DNA of 64,000 nucleotides from Candidatus Bathyarchaeota archaeon (GCA_026014465.1 JAOZID010000010.1:1336303-1400302); one strand, 5' to 3'. Shown: positions 16,709 through 26,073, counted from the first letter of the stretch. Notes: generated by a model not told the origin, from the letters alone. Numbers and translations are program-made.

Positions 16709-19261
16709 ATGTTTAATGCTGAAAAGAAACCCAAAAAAACAGTAGTTCCTACGCTTGTATTGATTCTGCTGCTAACTTCATCCGCTTTTGCTGTTATGAT
16801 GCCAACATCGACCGCACACGACCCACCATGGACCATAAAAACATACGCGTACATGAGCGCTTCACCCAACCCCATCGGCGTCAATCAACCAGCATTGCTC
16901 GTCATGTGGGTTAACGACTACCCGATTACTGCAAACGGACAATACGGTGACCGCTGGCAAAACATGGAAGTAACAGTAACAAAACCCGACGGAACCACAG
17001 AAACCCTTGGACCATTCACATCTGACCCCGTAGGAGCCGCATACACAACCTACACTCCTAACCAGGTAGGCGAATATACTTTCGTCTTTAGCTGGCCAGG
17101 CAAACTCATCACTGGCGAACCTATTCCCCCTCCTGAAATCGGCGAACGTAACCCCGAATACATTGGCGACACCTATCTGGGTGCAACCAGTGACCCCGTT
17201 ACTTTGACGGTTCAGGAAGAGCAGATTCAGCCATATGAGGAAACTCCAATTCCTGATGGCTACTGGGAACGCCCCATAAGCGCCCTAAACAGAGCTTGGG
17301 GATCAATTGCTGGCCACTGGCTACAAGGAGCAGACAACCCTGGAGACTTCAACAGATACAGCTTAGGTCCTGAAAGCAGCCACATCATGTGGACCTTACC
17401 CTACTGGGAAGGCGGCATCATGGGCGGCCAACTAGGCGACCTTAGCTACTACACTGGACAATCCTACGAAACCTTCGGAAACGGCTTGATAATTCTTAAC
17501 GGAAAACTGTACTACAACGTCCGCGCGCCCCCACGAATGGGTTGGTGGTGTGTTGATTTGCGTACAGGCGAACAGTTGTACTTCCACAACACTACAGGCG
17601 CAGTGACATACGATTATCCGCCTTATGGCTTTGACTATTCAGGCAGACTCCCTGAAGGGGAACTCTTGTATGGTCAAGTACTCAACTATGACTCGCCTAA
17701 CCAGCACGGCGGCTTCCCGTATCTATGGGGCACTGCAGGACCATACACCAACGAGCTAATGCTCTTTGACGGCTTCACTGGCAACTACATATGCCGCATC
17801 GCAAACGTTTCAACCGCGGGCACCATGGCAACAGGCAAAGACGGCAGTCTTCTATGGTACAACATCGTACGCTCTGACGGAGACACCCGCTTGACCATCT
17901 GGAACACAACCCAAGCCATCTGGTACGAAGACGAATTCGAAAGCAACTATTACTGGATGTGGCGACCCGACCTCAACGCGACCTACGATGGTAACGACGG
18001 CTACTCTTTAGACGTTTCAATACCTGATGTTGCTGGAAGCATCTACAAGATTATCCCTGACGAAATCATGATCGGTGGTGTTTCAGGAAACAACGATGAC
18101 AACGGTGTCACCCAAGGTCACATCTGGGCTATAAGCTTAGCACCTGGACACGTAGGCAGCTTGCTTTGGAACGTTAGCTTCACCCCGCCAAAGAACTCCC
18201 TAACATACGGTGGAGGTCTCTTCGGCTACGGCAAAGTCAGCGGACCAACAGTCAGCTATGAAGACGGCATCTTTGTCTTCAAAGAAAGCATCCGCCGCGT
18301 TTACTGGGGATATGACCTAGAGACAGGTCAGCAGCTTTGGGAAACCGAGTCAAAACCCGCATGGGACTTCTACGGCATGAGCGAATCCATCGCGTATGGT
18401 AAACTGCTCTCCTACGGCTACGCTGGCTTCTTGACATGCTATGACATGCAAACTGGAACAAAACTTTGGGATTACACTAGCGGAACCACAGGCTTTGAAA
18501 CCTTCTACGAAAACGACCCCTTGCAGTTAGGTGCTATTGCTGACGGAAAGATCTACCTCTTCACCTCTGAGCACTCTCCAACCATGCCGCTTTCACGAGG
18601 CAAATACATGCGTTGCATCGACATTGACTCAGGCACAGAACTCTGGAAGATTGAACACTGGGGCACTGACCCAGCAATCGCAGACGGCTACCTAGTAGAC
18701 CTAAACCTCTATGACAACCAGTACTACTGCTACGGCAAAGGTCCAAGCGAAACCACCGTCACAACTTCACCCAAAGTCGTAGCCAATGGCGGAGCTGTCC
18801 TAATTGAAGGCACCGTAACCGATCAATGTGAAGGCGCCATGGGTACCCCCGCAATTGCCGACGAATACATGAACGACTGGATGGAGTACATCTACCAGCA
18901 ACGACCAATTCCTGCTGACGCCAAAGGAGTCTCCGTAGTCTTAACCGCTATGAGTGACGACGGCAGCAGCTACAGCATCGGCACAGTACAAAGCGACATG
19001 AGCGGAATGTTTAGCGCCATGTGGCAGCCACCAGCGGAAGGCAAATACACCATCGTCGCAACCTTCGAAGGCTCAGCATCCTACGCAGCATCCTACGCAG
19101 AAACCGCCGTAGGCGTATGCTCAGCAGCAGTAGCTGAAGTATCCCCCGAAGTCACCCCAGGCACCGCCGCAGACTTGCCAATGGAAATCCTCGCCGCAGT
19201 CGCAGTACTCATCATCGCAGCCATAGCCATAGTCATAGTCGTAGTCCGCAAGAAAAAATAA
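16709..19261 (+). CDS. Secreted PQQ-type beta-propeller surface protein, copy 2
   Basis: 850 residues, paralogous to the gene at 13842 along its full length: signal peptide (VVPTLVLILLLTSSAFAVMM), Ig-like domain (NPIGVNQPALLVMWVNDYP), PQQ-like repeats (DLETGQQLWETES, DMQTGTKLWDYTSG, DIDSGTELWKIEHWG), second Ig-like domain (GKYTIVATFEG) and C-terminal helix ending VVRKKK. It lacks the long Ser/Pro/Thr stalk of copy 1. Conserved shared blocks such as YDSPNQHGGFPYLWG and IWYEDEFESN show a tandem duplication with much divergence. Probable cell-envelope or S-layer-associated binding protein. Confidence 0.88.
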   Translation: MFNAEKKPKKTVVPTLVLILLLTSSAFAVMMPTSTAHDPPWTIKTYAYMSASPNPIGVNQPALLVMWVNDYPITANGQYGDRWQNMEVTVTKPDGTTETLGPFTSDPVGAAYTTYTPNQVGEYTFVFSWPGKLITGEPIPPPEIGERNPEYIGDTYLGATSDPVTLTVQEEQIQPYEETPIPDGYWERPISALNRAWGSIAGHWLQGADNPGDFNRYSLGPESSHIMWTLPYWEGGIMGGQLGDLSYYTGQSYETFGNGLIILNGKLYYNVRAPPRMGWWCVDLRTGEQLYFHNTTGAVTYDYPPYGFDYSGRLPEGELLYGQVLNYDSPNQHGGFPYLWGTAGPYTNELMLFDGFTGNYICRIANVSTAGTMATGKDGSLLWYNIVRSDGDTRLTIWNTTQAIWYEDEFESNYYWMWRPDLNATYDGNDGYSLDVSIPDVAGSIYKIIPDEIMIGGVSGNNDDNGVTQGHIWAISLAPGHVGSLLWNVSFTPPKNSLTYGGGLFGYGKVSGPTVSYEDGIFVFKESIRRVYWGYDLETGQQLWETESKPAWDFYGMSESIAYGKLLSYGYAGFLTCYDMQTGTKLWDYTSGTTGFETFYENDPLQLGAIADGKIYLFTSEHSPTMPLSRGKYMRCIDIDSGTELWKIEHWGTDPAIADGYLVDLNLYDNQYYCYGKGPSETTVTTSPKVVANGGAVLIEGTVTDQCEGAMGTPAIADEYMNDWMEYIYQQRPIPADAKGVSVVLTAMSDDGSSYSIGTVQSDMSGMFSAMWQPPAEGKYTIVATFEGSASYAASYAETAVGVCSAAVAEVSPEVTPGTAADLPMEILAAVAVLIIAAIAIVIVVVRKKK

Positions 19262-19577
19262 ACAACAATGAACAACCAAAACTCCCCCACCTTTCTTTTT
19301 TCTTTAATCCAAATTATTTACAACCTGGCTGAATGGGCTCAAGGAGTGCCATTAAATCACTGGTAGGTTGAATTTGCCCCTTCTCTCTCCCACAAATCAA
19401 TCTGTCTTGAGCCCCAGCACACACATAACATTTCACAGCAACCAAACAACAGGCTAACTTGGCATCTTTGCCGTTTGCAAAACGAATAATATATCTGTAA
19501 GGCAGTAATCAATTGAGGAAGAACAAAGGCAACAACGCAGGCTCAACACTGACACGTCGTAATCCACCACCACATGA
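19262..19577 (+). other. 316-base gap with a possible structured RNA
   Basis: No coding frame is convincing. A T-rich terminator (19291-19305) closes the surface protein gene. A perfect 9-base inverted repeat, GGGCTCAAG (19335-19343) and CTTGAGCCC (19406-19414), encloses 62 bases. Within these are two smaller hairpin possibilities, AGTG/CACT directly after the left arm and ATTTG/CAAAT in the right half, together shaped like a three-way junction. Further on, CGTTTGCAAAACG (about 19470) is a small hairpin. Read as a candidate RNA only. Confidence 0.35.
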
Positions 19578-19656
19578 GGGTCCGTAGTCTAGTACGGATT
19601 ATGACACTGGCCTGCGGAGCCGGAGGTCTTGGGTTCAAATCCCAGCGGACCCGCCA
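19578..19656 (+). tRNA. tRNA-Arg (GCG)
   Basis: Acceptor GGGTCCG pairs with CGGACCC, discriminator G and encoded CCA follow. The T arm is TTGGGTTCAAATCCCAG. The anticodon arm CTGGC-CTGCGGA-GCCGG gives anticodon GCG, reading CGC/CGU for Arg. No intron. Confidence 0.95.
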
Positions 19657-19797
19657 CCCTTTCCCCCTACCTACTGTTTTGGTTTTTGGTTGTATTTTGG
19701 TGGGTTGTATTGTGTTGTTTTGGTTTTTGGTGGAGGGTCAAAAAATTAATTAAGTCAGAGTGTGGTGTTAGAACTCGGAAAACATTAGGTGATTGTA

Positions 19798-20817
19798 ATG
19801 GCGATAAAAGTTGGAATTAACGGTTTTGGAAGAATCGGTAGGCTTTTGTATAGAGCCGCTTTGGAACGCAATGCAAACATTGATTTTGTTGCTATCAACG
19901 ACTTGGCAGACGCCAAAACTAATGCGCATCTTCTCAAGTATGACTCTGTCCACGGCAGGTTCCCTGGCACAGTTGAAGTCCAAGGCAACGACCTAGTTGT
20001 CAACGGTAAAGTTCTAAAAGCCATAAGTGAACGCGACCCCGCAGCATTGCCCTGGAAAGATCTGGGCGTACATCTTGCTGTTGAGTCCACTGGCTTTTTC
20101 ACTAAACGTGCAGATGCAGCCAAACACCTCCAAGCAGGAGCCAAAAAAGTCCTCATCTCCGCACCCAGCCCCGACCCCGACGTAACAGTTGTCTTAGGCG
20201 TCAACCACGACACATATGACCCTGAAAAACACGAAATCCTAAGCAACGCCAGCTGCACAACCAACTGCTTAGCTCCAATTAGCAAGGTTTTGGCTGACAG
20301 CTTTGGCTTGGAAAAAGCCTTCATGACAACTACTCACAGCTACACTAACGACCAAAAAGTCCAAGACGTCGTCCACAAAGACATGCGCCGCGCACGCGCA
20401 GCAGCGGTGAACATTATCCCAACCAGTACAGGCGCAGCCAAAGCAATTGGCGTAGTTTTGCCCAGCTGCAGCGGCAAGATGAACGGTTACTCCCTTAGGG
20501 TTCCAACCCCCGATGTATCCATCGTTGACTTGACTGCTGTTCTGAGCAAAGACGTAACAAAAGAAGAAATCAACGCCGCCATGAAAGAAGCCGCTGAAGG
20601 TTCACTCAAAGGAATCTTGCAGTACACTGAAGACCCAATCGTTAGCACAGACGTTCTGCACAGCACCTACAGCTCAGTCTTCGATGCACAATTGACCATG
20701 GTCATGGGTGAAAAGAGCAACTTCGTCAAAGTATTCTCATGGTACGACAACGAATGGGGCTTTAGCAACCGCATGGTCGAATTCATCGAAATGGTCGGCA
20801 AAAAAGCCGGATTATAA
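19798..20817 (+). CDS. gap: Glyceraldehyde-3-phosphate dehydrogenase, class I (bacterial type)
   Basis: 339 residues from ATG 19798 with AGGTGA just upstream. NAD(P)-dependent oxidative phosphorylation of glyceraldehyde-3-phosphate. The bacterial/eukaryotic signatures are complete: [16 protein letters not shown], the catalytic [12 protein letters not shown] (Cys near 154), [10 protein letters not shown] with the catalytic His, [12 protein letters not shown] and [12 protein letters not shown]. Typical archaeal type II GAPDH lacks these. The gene is directly upstream of pgk, whose product is of the archaeal type, so a gene gained from bacteria appears to sit in a glycolytic pair. Confidence 0.96.
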   Translation: MAIKVGINGFGRIGRLLYRAALERNANIDFVAINDLADAKTNAHLLKYDSVHGRFPGTVEVQGNDLVVNGKVLKAISERDPAALPWKDLGVHLAVESTGFFTKRADAAKHLQAGAKKVLISAPSPDPDVTVVLGVNHDTYDPEKHEILSNASCTTNCLAPISKVLADSFGLEKAFMTTTHSYTNDQKVQDVVHKDMRRARAAAVNIIPTSTGAAKAIGVVLPSCSGKMNGYSLRVPTPDVSIVDLTAVLSKDVTKEEINAAMKEAAEGSLKGILQYTEDPIVSTDVLHSTYSSVFDAQLTMVMGEKSNFVKVFSWYDNEWGFSNRMVEFIEMVGKKAGL

Positions 20818-20842
20818 AACCCCTGAAACCTTAAAACCCACC

Positions 20843-20859
20843 CTTCCTTTTCTTTTTTC
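20843..20859 (+). terminator. T-rich tract between gap and pgk
   Basis: CTTCCTTTTCTTTTTTC, 26 bases past the gap stop. It may reduce read-through into pgk, or be only partly effective. Inference from composition. Confidence 0.3.
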
Positions 20860-20889
20860 AAACAAAATTTCAGTTGGGAGATAAAGTAA

Positions 20890-22122
20890 ATGGCTAATTA
20901 CAAGACTTTAGACGATTTTGACGTGAAAGACAAAGTAGTTCTGGTTCGCGTAGATTTTAACAGTGAAATTGACCCAAAAACCAAAGACGTAACTAGTGAT
21001 GTGCGTATTCGTGCTCACGGAGAATCCACCATAAAAGAGCTTGCAGATAAAGGCGCTAAAACTGTAATCCTTGCACATCAAGGCAGAAAAGGTGACCCCG
21101 ACTACACACCCCTACAGCAGCACGCGCAGGTTCTAAGCAAAATCCTAGACCGCCCCGTGAAATATGTTGATGACCTTTACGGCGAAAAAGCCCAAGCCGC
21201 CATAAAAACCCTCAAAAGCGGCGAAATCCTCGTGTTGGAGAACGCGCGCAGTTTTGATGGCGAAACCAAAAAAGGCACCCCCCAAGAGCACTCAAAAACC
21301 CCCGTAGTGCAAAACCTTGCGCCCCTTGCTGACCTGTTTGTGAACGATGCGTTTGCAGCCGCCCACCGCGGACACGTAAGCATGGTCGGATTCACCGCTG
21401 TACTGCCCAGCGCCGCAGGCAGAATCATGGAACGCGAACTAAAATCCCTCTCACGCGCCCTAGAAAAGCCTGAGAAACCCTGCGTTTACGTTATGGGCGG
21501 AGCTAAAGCGGATGATTCTTTGGAGATTAGCCGCTATGTTTTGAGCAACAACATTGCTGATTATGTGCTTGTTGGCGGTGTTACCTCGCAGCTGTTTTTG
21601 GCAGCAAAAGGCGTTGTGCTAGGACCAAAAACTATGGCGTTCTTAGAGAAAAAGGACCTCGTTCAGTTCATCCCTGGCATCAAAGACCTGCTCGCAGCCT
21701 ATCCCAAATCCGTAATCCTGCCCGTAGACGTCGCCCTAGACATGGACGGCAAACGCAAAGAAATCAACGTCTCAGACCTCCCCACAGAACACAGCATCTT
21801 TGACATCGGATCCAAAACCGTAGCAGAATTCGAAAAAATCATCAGCCAAGCCAAATCCATAGTCGTCTCAGGACCCATGGGCGTATACGAAAGCGAAGAA
21901 TTCAACTACGGCACCAAAAAAGTCATGCAAGCCATCGCAAACAGCCCCGGATTTAGCCTCGCAGGCGGCGGCAACACCATAGCCTCCATCAACGAATACG
22001 GCCTAAGCAACAAAATCGGCTACATCAGCACCGCAGGCGGAGCCCTCATCGAATTTTTGATGGGCAAAAAACTTCCTGGCGTCGTTGCACTAGAAAACGC
22101 AGTTGCAGAAAAGAAAATCTAA
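20890..22122 (+). CDS. pgk: Phosphoglycerate kinase
   Basis: 410 residues. Converts 1,3-bisphosphoglycerate and ADP to 3-phosphoglycerate and ATP (or the reverse in gluconeogenesis). Signatures: VVLVRVDFNSEID at the N-terminus, VILAHQGRKGDPDY, FVNDAFAAAHRGHVSMVGF, VMGGAKADDSLEI and the C-terminal ATP-site SLAGGGNTIASI. The spelling with HQGR and NDAFAAAHR is that of archaeal PGKs. Start ATG 20890 has GGGAG nine bases before. It follows gap by 72 bases. Confidence 0.95.
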   Translation: MANYKTLDDFDVKDKVVLVRVDFNSEIDPKTKDVTSDVRIRAHGESTIKELADKGAKTVILAHQGRKGDPDYTPLQQHAQVLSKILDRPVKYVDDLYGEKAQAAIKTLKSGEILVLENARSFDGETKKGTPQEHSKTPVVQNLAPLADLFVNDAFAAAHRGHVSMVGFTAVLPSAAGRIMERELKSLSRALEKPEKPCVYVMGGAKADDSLEISRYVLSNNIADYVLVGGVTSQLFLAAKGVVLGPKTMAFLEKKDLVQFIPGIKDLLAAYPKSVILPVDVALDMDGKRKEINVSDLPTEHSIFDIGSKTVAEFEKIISQAKSIVVSGPMGVYESEEFNYGTKKVMQAIANSPGFSLAGGGNTIASINEYGLSNKIGYISTAGGALIEFLMGKKLPGVVALENAVAEKKI

Positions 22123-22125
22123 AGC

Positions 22126-22150
22126 CTTCTCTTCTTTCTTTTTGTTTGTT
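22126..22150 (+). terminator. T-rich terminator after pgk
   Basis: CTTCTCTTCTTTCTTTTTGTTTG follows the pgk stop closely. The rest of the gap up to 22343 is T/G-rich and holds no gene I can support. Confidence 0.4.
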
Positions 22151-22343
22151 TTGTGTGTTTTGTTGATGCTTTTGTATACTGGCAGCGTTGTTTTTCGGTT
22201 TTAGTTGGCAGTTTTTGTGGTGTTTGCTGTGTTTTGTGGTGTGGTTTGTTGTTTTTGGCGTTTTTTTGGTTTGTTTTTGTTGGTTTTTTTTACGGCAAGT
22301 CTGAAATAATGGTGTTGTTTCTTTACTGGTGTGAGGTCTGCTT

Positions 22344-23891
22344 GTGACGGATGTTGTGTTTGTTTTTGAGGTGCATCAGCCGCATCGGTTGCGTAAGAAC
22401 TTGTTTTGGGAAAACAAGCTGTTTAGGCGCCTTGGCAAAGAAGGGTTTTTTGATTACTATTTTGACCGCGAAATTGACCGCGAAATTTTTGGGCGCGCGG
22501 CGGCGAAGTGTTATTTTCCGTCGAATCAGATTTTGCTTGACCTCATAGATGCACACAAAAAAGAGCGGCGTCCTGTTAAGGTGGCGTTTAGTTTGTCGGG
22601 CACGTTTTTGGAGCAGTGCGAAATGTACAGCCCTGATTTGCTAGAAACGTTTAGGCAACTCGCGCAAACGGGCTGCGTAGAATTCCTCGACCAAACCTAC
22701 TACCACTCCATAGCCAGTTTATACCCCGAAAAAGACGAGTTCATAGCTCAAGTGCAAATGCACAAGCAAACCATCCAAACCACCATAGGCTATACGCCCC
22801 AAGTCTTTGAAAACACGGAGCTTCTCTACAACAACACCATAGCCAAAACCATCGAAGACCTCGGCTACAAAGGCATCTACACCGAAGGCATAGAAAAAAT
22901 CCTTAAAGGCAAATCCCCCAACCACCCCTACACGCCGCATGGCACCAAAAACTTGCGGTTGCTCCTGCGAAACTACAAACTCACCGACGACGTAGGCTTC
23001 CGCTTCAGTGCTCGTTGGTGGAGTGAATGGCCCCTTACTGCTGACAAGTACGCTCGGTGGTTAGCTCAAGAGCAGGGCGACTGCGTTAGCATATTTCCTG
23101 ATTATGAGACTTTTGGGGAGCATCACTGGCCTGAAACTGGGATTCACCGCTTCCTAAAACACCTGCCCGAGGAGATTCTTAAATGGGGCAACCTTAAGAT
23201 GGCAACGCCCAGCGAAGTCATAGCCGAGTATCCGTCACAAGGTGAGGTGGATGTTCCTGAATCGGGTGGTACGGTTTCGTGGGCTGATTTAGAGCGTGAC
23301 AGCAGCGGCTGGCTAGGTAACGCGATGCAATGGGCATACTGCACCAACCTGCAACGCCTCAAACCCTTAGTTCATGAAGCTGCTGACCCCGAGGTTCTTA
23401 GACTTTGGCGATGCTTCCAAACCAGCGACCACCTCTACTACATGTTCGCAGCAGGCGGAGCCCCCGGAGAAGTGCACAGTTACTTTAGCCCGTTTGAGTC
23501 TCCTGTAAACGCGTTTGTAGCTGCTCAGACGTCGCTGTTGGATTTCGAAAACCGCCTACGCGCCCTAACCGTAGCCGCAAATGAGCCTTTCCTGTTTTGC
23601 ACTGCCCCCGACAAAGAACACTTCACAGGCACCATGACCTGGACTCTTAAGGGTTTTCAGGCGGCACTACAAACCGTACCAGTCAAATGCGTAGAGTTCC
23701 ACAACAGCCGCGGCGACTTTGAAAGCTGGGCAAAGCATTCCCTGCGCGACTCCTACTTGGAAAAGCAGCTTGAAGCGATTCGAAACACAAAAACCCAAGG
23801 GGAAACCCTGCGCAAACAACTCGCCACAGTTGCCCAGAAACGTTACCTTCAACTTTCCCGTCAGGTTCAAGCAGCAACAGGTCTGTTCTAG
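22344..23891 (+). CDS. Glycoside hydrolase family 57 alpha-amylase-like enzyme
   Basis: 515 residues from GTG 22344. The GH57 motifs are in order: FVFEVHQPHRLRKN (motif 1, substrate-binding His), a VKVAFSLSG strand (motif 2), VFENTELLYNN with the nucleophile Glu (motif 3), IFPDYETFGEHHW with the acid/base Asp (motif 4), and a helical C-terminal domain. This is the alpha-amylase subgroup rather than branching enzyme. No signal peptide, so it acts inside the cell on stored glucan. It heads a cluster with two glycosyltransferases. Confidence 0.93.
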   Translation: MTDVVFVFEVHQPHRLRKNLFWENKLFRRLGKEGFFDYYFDREIDREIFGRAAAKCYFPSNQILLDLIDAHKKERRPVKVAFSLSGTFLEQCEMYSPDLLETFRQLAQTGCVEFLDQTYYHSIASLYPEKDEFIAQVQMHKQTIQTTIGYTPQVFENTELLYNNTIAKTIEDLGYKGIYTEGIEKILKGKSPNHPYTPHGTKNLRLLLRNYKLTDDVGFRFSARWWSEWPLTADKYARWLAQEQGDCVSIFPDYETFGEHHWPETGIHRFLKHLPEEILKWGNLKMATPSEVIAEYPSQGEVDVPESGGTVSWADLERDSSGWLGNAMQWAYCTNLQRLKPLVHEAADPEVLRLWRCFQTSDHLYYMFAAGGAPGEVHSYFSPFESPVNAFVAAQTSLLDFENRLRALTVAANEPFLFCTAPDKEHFTGTMTWTLKGFQAALQTVPVKCVEFHNSRGDFESWAKHSLRDSYLEKQLEAIRNTKTQGETLRKQLATVAQKRYLQLSRQVQAATGLF

Positions 23892-23961
23892 CGCGGCGTT
23901 GTGTGTATGCTTTTATAAGTTCAGAGCCGTGATTATTGTGTGAAGAGAAGAGGCATCACAG

Positions 23962-24213
23962 ATGAGAGATGAGCTTCCGTTTCCCGAAAAAGTCCTTCAG
24001 ACCCTGCATAACTTGTGTGCTACTGCCGCGGATTTGGCGCGAAGAAGCGAAGAAGTCGCCCGCATTTTGGAACGTGACCCCCAAGAAATCGAGGGCGTTT
24101 TAGACCGCTACAAATCTGACGGCTTTACTGAAAGCTTTTACGACAACGAAGGAAAAAAACGCTTCTACCTCACTGGCAGGGGCATCATAAAAGTCTGTTC
24201 AATCTTCACATAG
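23962..24213 (+). CDS. Small winged-helix protein
   Basis: 83 residues. The order helix (PEKVLQTLHNLC), helix (ARRSEEVARIL), recognition-like helix (PQEIEGVLDRYKSDGFTES) and hairpin (KKRFYLTGRGIIKV) is a minimal winged helix. It lies between the amylase and glycosyltransferase genes on the same strand and may regulate them or bind DNA generally. A TATA-like CTTTTATAAG (23910-23919) is placed for a separate promoter. Confidence 0.65.
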   Translation: MRDELPFPEKVLQTLHNLCATAADLARRSEEVARILERDPQEIEGVLDRYKSDGFTESFYDNEGKKRFYLTGRGIIKVCSIFT

Positions 24214-24232
24214 CCAAGTAAGGAAAGTTATC

Positions 24233-24868
24233 ATGCGCGTTGTACTTCTTTGTTGGGAATATCCGCCCCGAATTGTGGGTAAACTATCCGAGTATGTTAG
24301 TGAGCTTGCTACGCAGCTTGTGAACCGCGGCGTAGAAACCTTCGTAGTTACCTACCATGACTCTTACACGGGAACCATCCAAGAACCTAACGGCGCCCAA
24401 ACCACTCGCGTCTCAAACCCTGTCTTAACCCATGTAAGCTTGCTAACTTGGGTTCTAACCTTAAACCCTGAAGTTGAACGTGCAATAGCAAACATTTACT
24501 ACCAAACCAAAAAACAGCTTGACCTGCTCGACGTGCACGACTGGCACTTCATACCCGCCGCCGTAGCCATCAAAAACGCCCTAGGCGTGCCCTTTGTCTA
24601 CTCGGTGGATAGCCTTGAAGACCACCGCTCCCCCAACGCCGATGCCCCGCTCAACATGGCAATCAAAGGCATCGAATGGCTGGGCTTTTATGAAGCCGAC
24701 AAAATCACTGCCAAATCCGAGTGGATGAAAAACGAAATCATCCGCCTCTACAAAGTGCCCCAAGAAAAAATCCAAGTCACCCCCACCAGCCCGCAAGAGC
24801 AATGGGTGAACAGCATCCAAACCGTCTACAACAACGCCGTCGCGGAGTCAGGAGGCAAAAACCTGTGA
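24233..24868 (+). CDS. Half-size glycosyltransferase (N-terminal GT-B domain only)
   Basis: 211 residues. It matches only the N-terminal Rossmann domain of GT4/GT5-type glycogen synthases: LLCWEYPPRIVGKLSEYV, then DLLDVHDWHFIPAAVAIKN (the acceptor-side HDWH motif), PFVYSVDSLEDHRS and ADKITAKSEWMKNEI. The C-terminal nucleotide-sugar domain is absent and the frame ends with a normal stop four bases into the next gene, so it is not a simple frameshift. It aligns by eye with the first half of the complete enzyme that follows. A non-catalytic partner, or a truncated duplicate, are both possible. Confidence 0.8.
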   Translation: MRVVLLCWEYPPRIVGKLSEYVSELATQLVNRGVETFVVTYHDSYTGTIQEPNGAQTTRVSNPVLTHVSLLTWVLTLNPEVERAIANIYYQTKKQLDLLDVHDWHFIPAAVAIKNALGVPFVYSVDSLEDHRSPNADAPLNMAIKGIEWLGFYEADKITAKSEWMKNEIIRLYKVPQEKIQVTPTSPQEQWVNSIQTVYNNAVAESGGKNL

Positions 24869-26073
24869 GCCATCCCCTAACTGTTATGATGCTTAGCTGG
24901 GAGTTCCCGCCCAGAATCGTAGGCGGCATATCCCCCCACGTGTACTACCTCTCAAAGAGCCTAGTCCAGAACGGCGTTAACGTTCACGTGGTCACCTGCG
25001 ACTTCCCTGATGCTCCCTCGTATGAGGTTGTTGATGGCGTGCATGTTCACCGTATTGACAGCTACAAAAACCCGTCTCCTGACTTTGCCACTTGGGTTTA
25101 TTTGATGAACCTAAACATGCAAAAGGAAGCTGCCTCCATAGCCGCCAAGCTAGAGACGCCTGTTGATGTGTTTCATGCGCATGACTGGCTAGTTGCAAAC
25201 GCGGGCATCGGCTTAAAGCACATCTTCCGCAAGCCCCTTTTGGTGACTATGCATTCTACTGAGATTGGACGACGCGACGGCTTAAACACCAACACAGAGA
25301 AGATGATTCACGAAACCGAAGCGTGGCTCACCTACGAAGCCTGGCGCGTGGTCTGCTGCAGCGACTACATGGTCCAACACGTAAAATGGGCATTTGGCTT
25401 ACCCAACGACAAAATGGTCATGGTCCCAAACGGCGTAAGCCCCCACGTCTACAACAAACTAGAAAAACAAGACCTAAGCAGTTTTCGCAGAAAATATGCT
25501 TTGCCCGACGAGAAGATTGTGCTTTACGTGGGGCGTTTGGTGTATGAGAAGGGCGTGCATTTGCTCATAAACGCGGTGCCCAAAGTTCTTGAACAAGCGG
25601 ACGCCAAATTTATCGTAGCGGGGACGGGTTATATGCGTGACCAACTTAGCGATATCGTGCGCAGTATGGGTTTAGAGCATAAAGTGTTCTTTGCGGGGTT
25701 TGTGGATGAAGAAACTCTGCTTAAGCTGCAGAAAATCGCAGATGTTTCTGTGGTTCCTTCCATGTTTGAACCCTTTGGCATCGTAGCTTTGGAAGCTATG
25801 GCAGCTAAAAGCCCCGTGGTGGTCTCAGATACAGGCGGCTTATCAGAGATTGTGCGGCATGACAAAACAGGCGTAAAAGTCTACCCCAACAACGCCGACT
25901 CACTAGCATGGGGTATAACCAAACTACTCCAAGACGACAACTACCGCGAAAAAATCAAAACAGCTGCCTACAAAGAAATCCTCGAAAAATATGACTGGAA
26001 CAAAATTGCCCAGCAAACCCGCCAGCAATACCTCTCCGTTATAGGTGAATACTCCAAAAGCTTCTGGGCATAA
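24865..26073 (+). CDS. Glycosyltransferase, GT4/GT5 glycogen synthase-like
   Basis: 402 residues from GTG 24865, which overlaps the previous stop (GTGA); GGAGG at 24851-24855 is well spaced. Both GT-B domains are present: N-terminal LSWEFPPRIVGGISPHV and DVFHAHDWLVANAG, C-terminal VLYVGRLVYEKGVHLLINAV and SMFEPFGIVALEAMAAKSP, which carries the E-x(7)-E motif. It likely transfers glucose from a nucleotide sugar to an alpha-1,4-glucan. With the GH57 amylase it forms a glycogen turnover cluster. Confidence 0.9.
   Translation: MSHPLTVMMLSWEFPPRIVGGISPHVYYLSKSLVQNGVNVHVVTCDFPDAPSYEVVDGVHVHRIDSYKNPSPDFATWVYLMNLNMQKEAASIAAKLETPVDVFHAHDWLVANAGIGLKHIFRKPLLVTMHSTEIGRRDGLNTNTEKMIHETEAWLTYEAWRVVCCSDYMVQHVKWAFGLPNDKMVMVPNGVSPHVYNKLEKQDLSSFRRKYALPDEKIVLYVGRLVYEKGVHLLINAVPKVLEQADAKFIVAGTGYMRDQLSDIVRSMGLEHKVFFAGFVDEETLLKLQKIADVSVVPSMFEPFGIVALEAMAAKSPVVVSDTGGLSEIVRHDKTGVKVYPNNADSLAWGITKLLQDDNYREKIKTAAYKEILEKYDWNKIAQQTRQQYLSVIGEYSKSFWA

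Noticed and set aside
13842-19261. Long direct repeats
   Set aside because: They reflect two paralogous surface-protein genes, not a separate repeat element.
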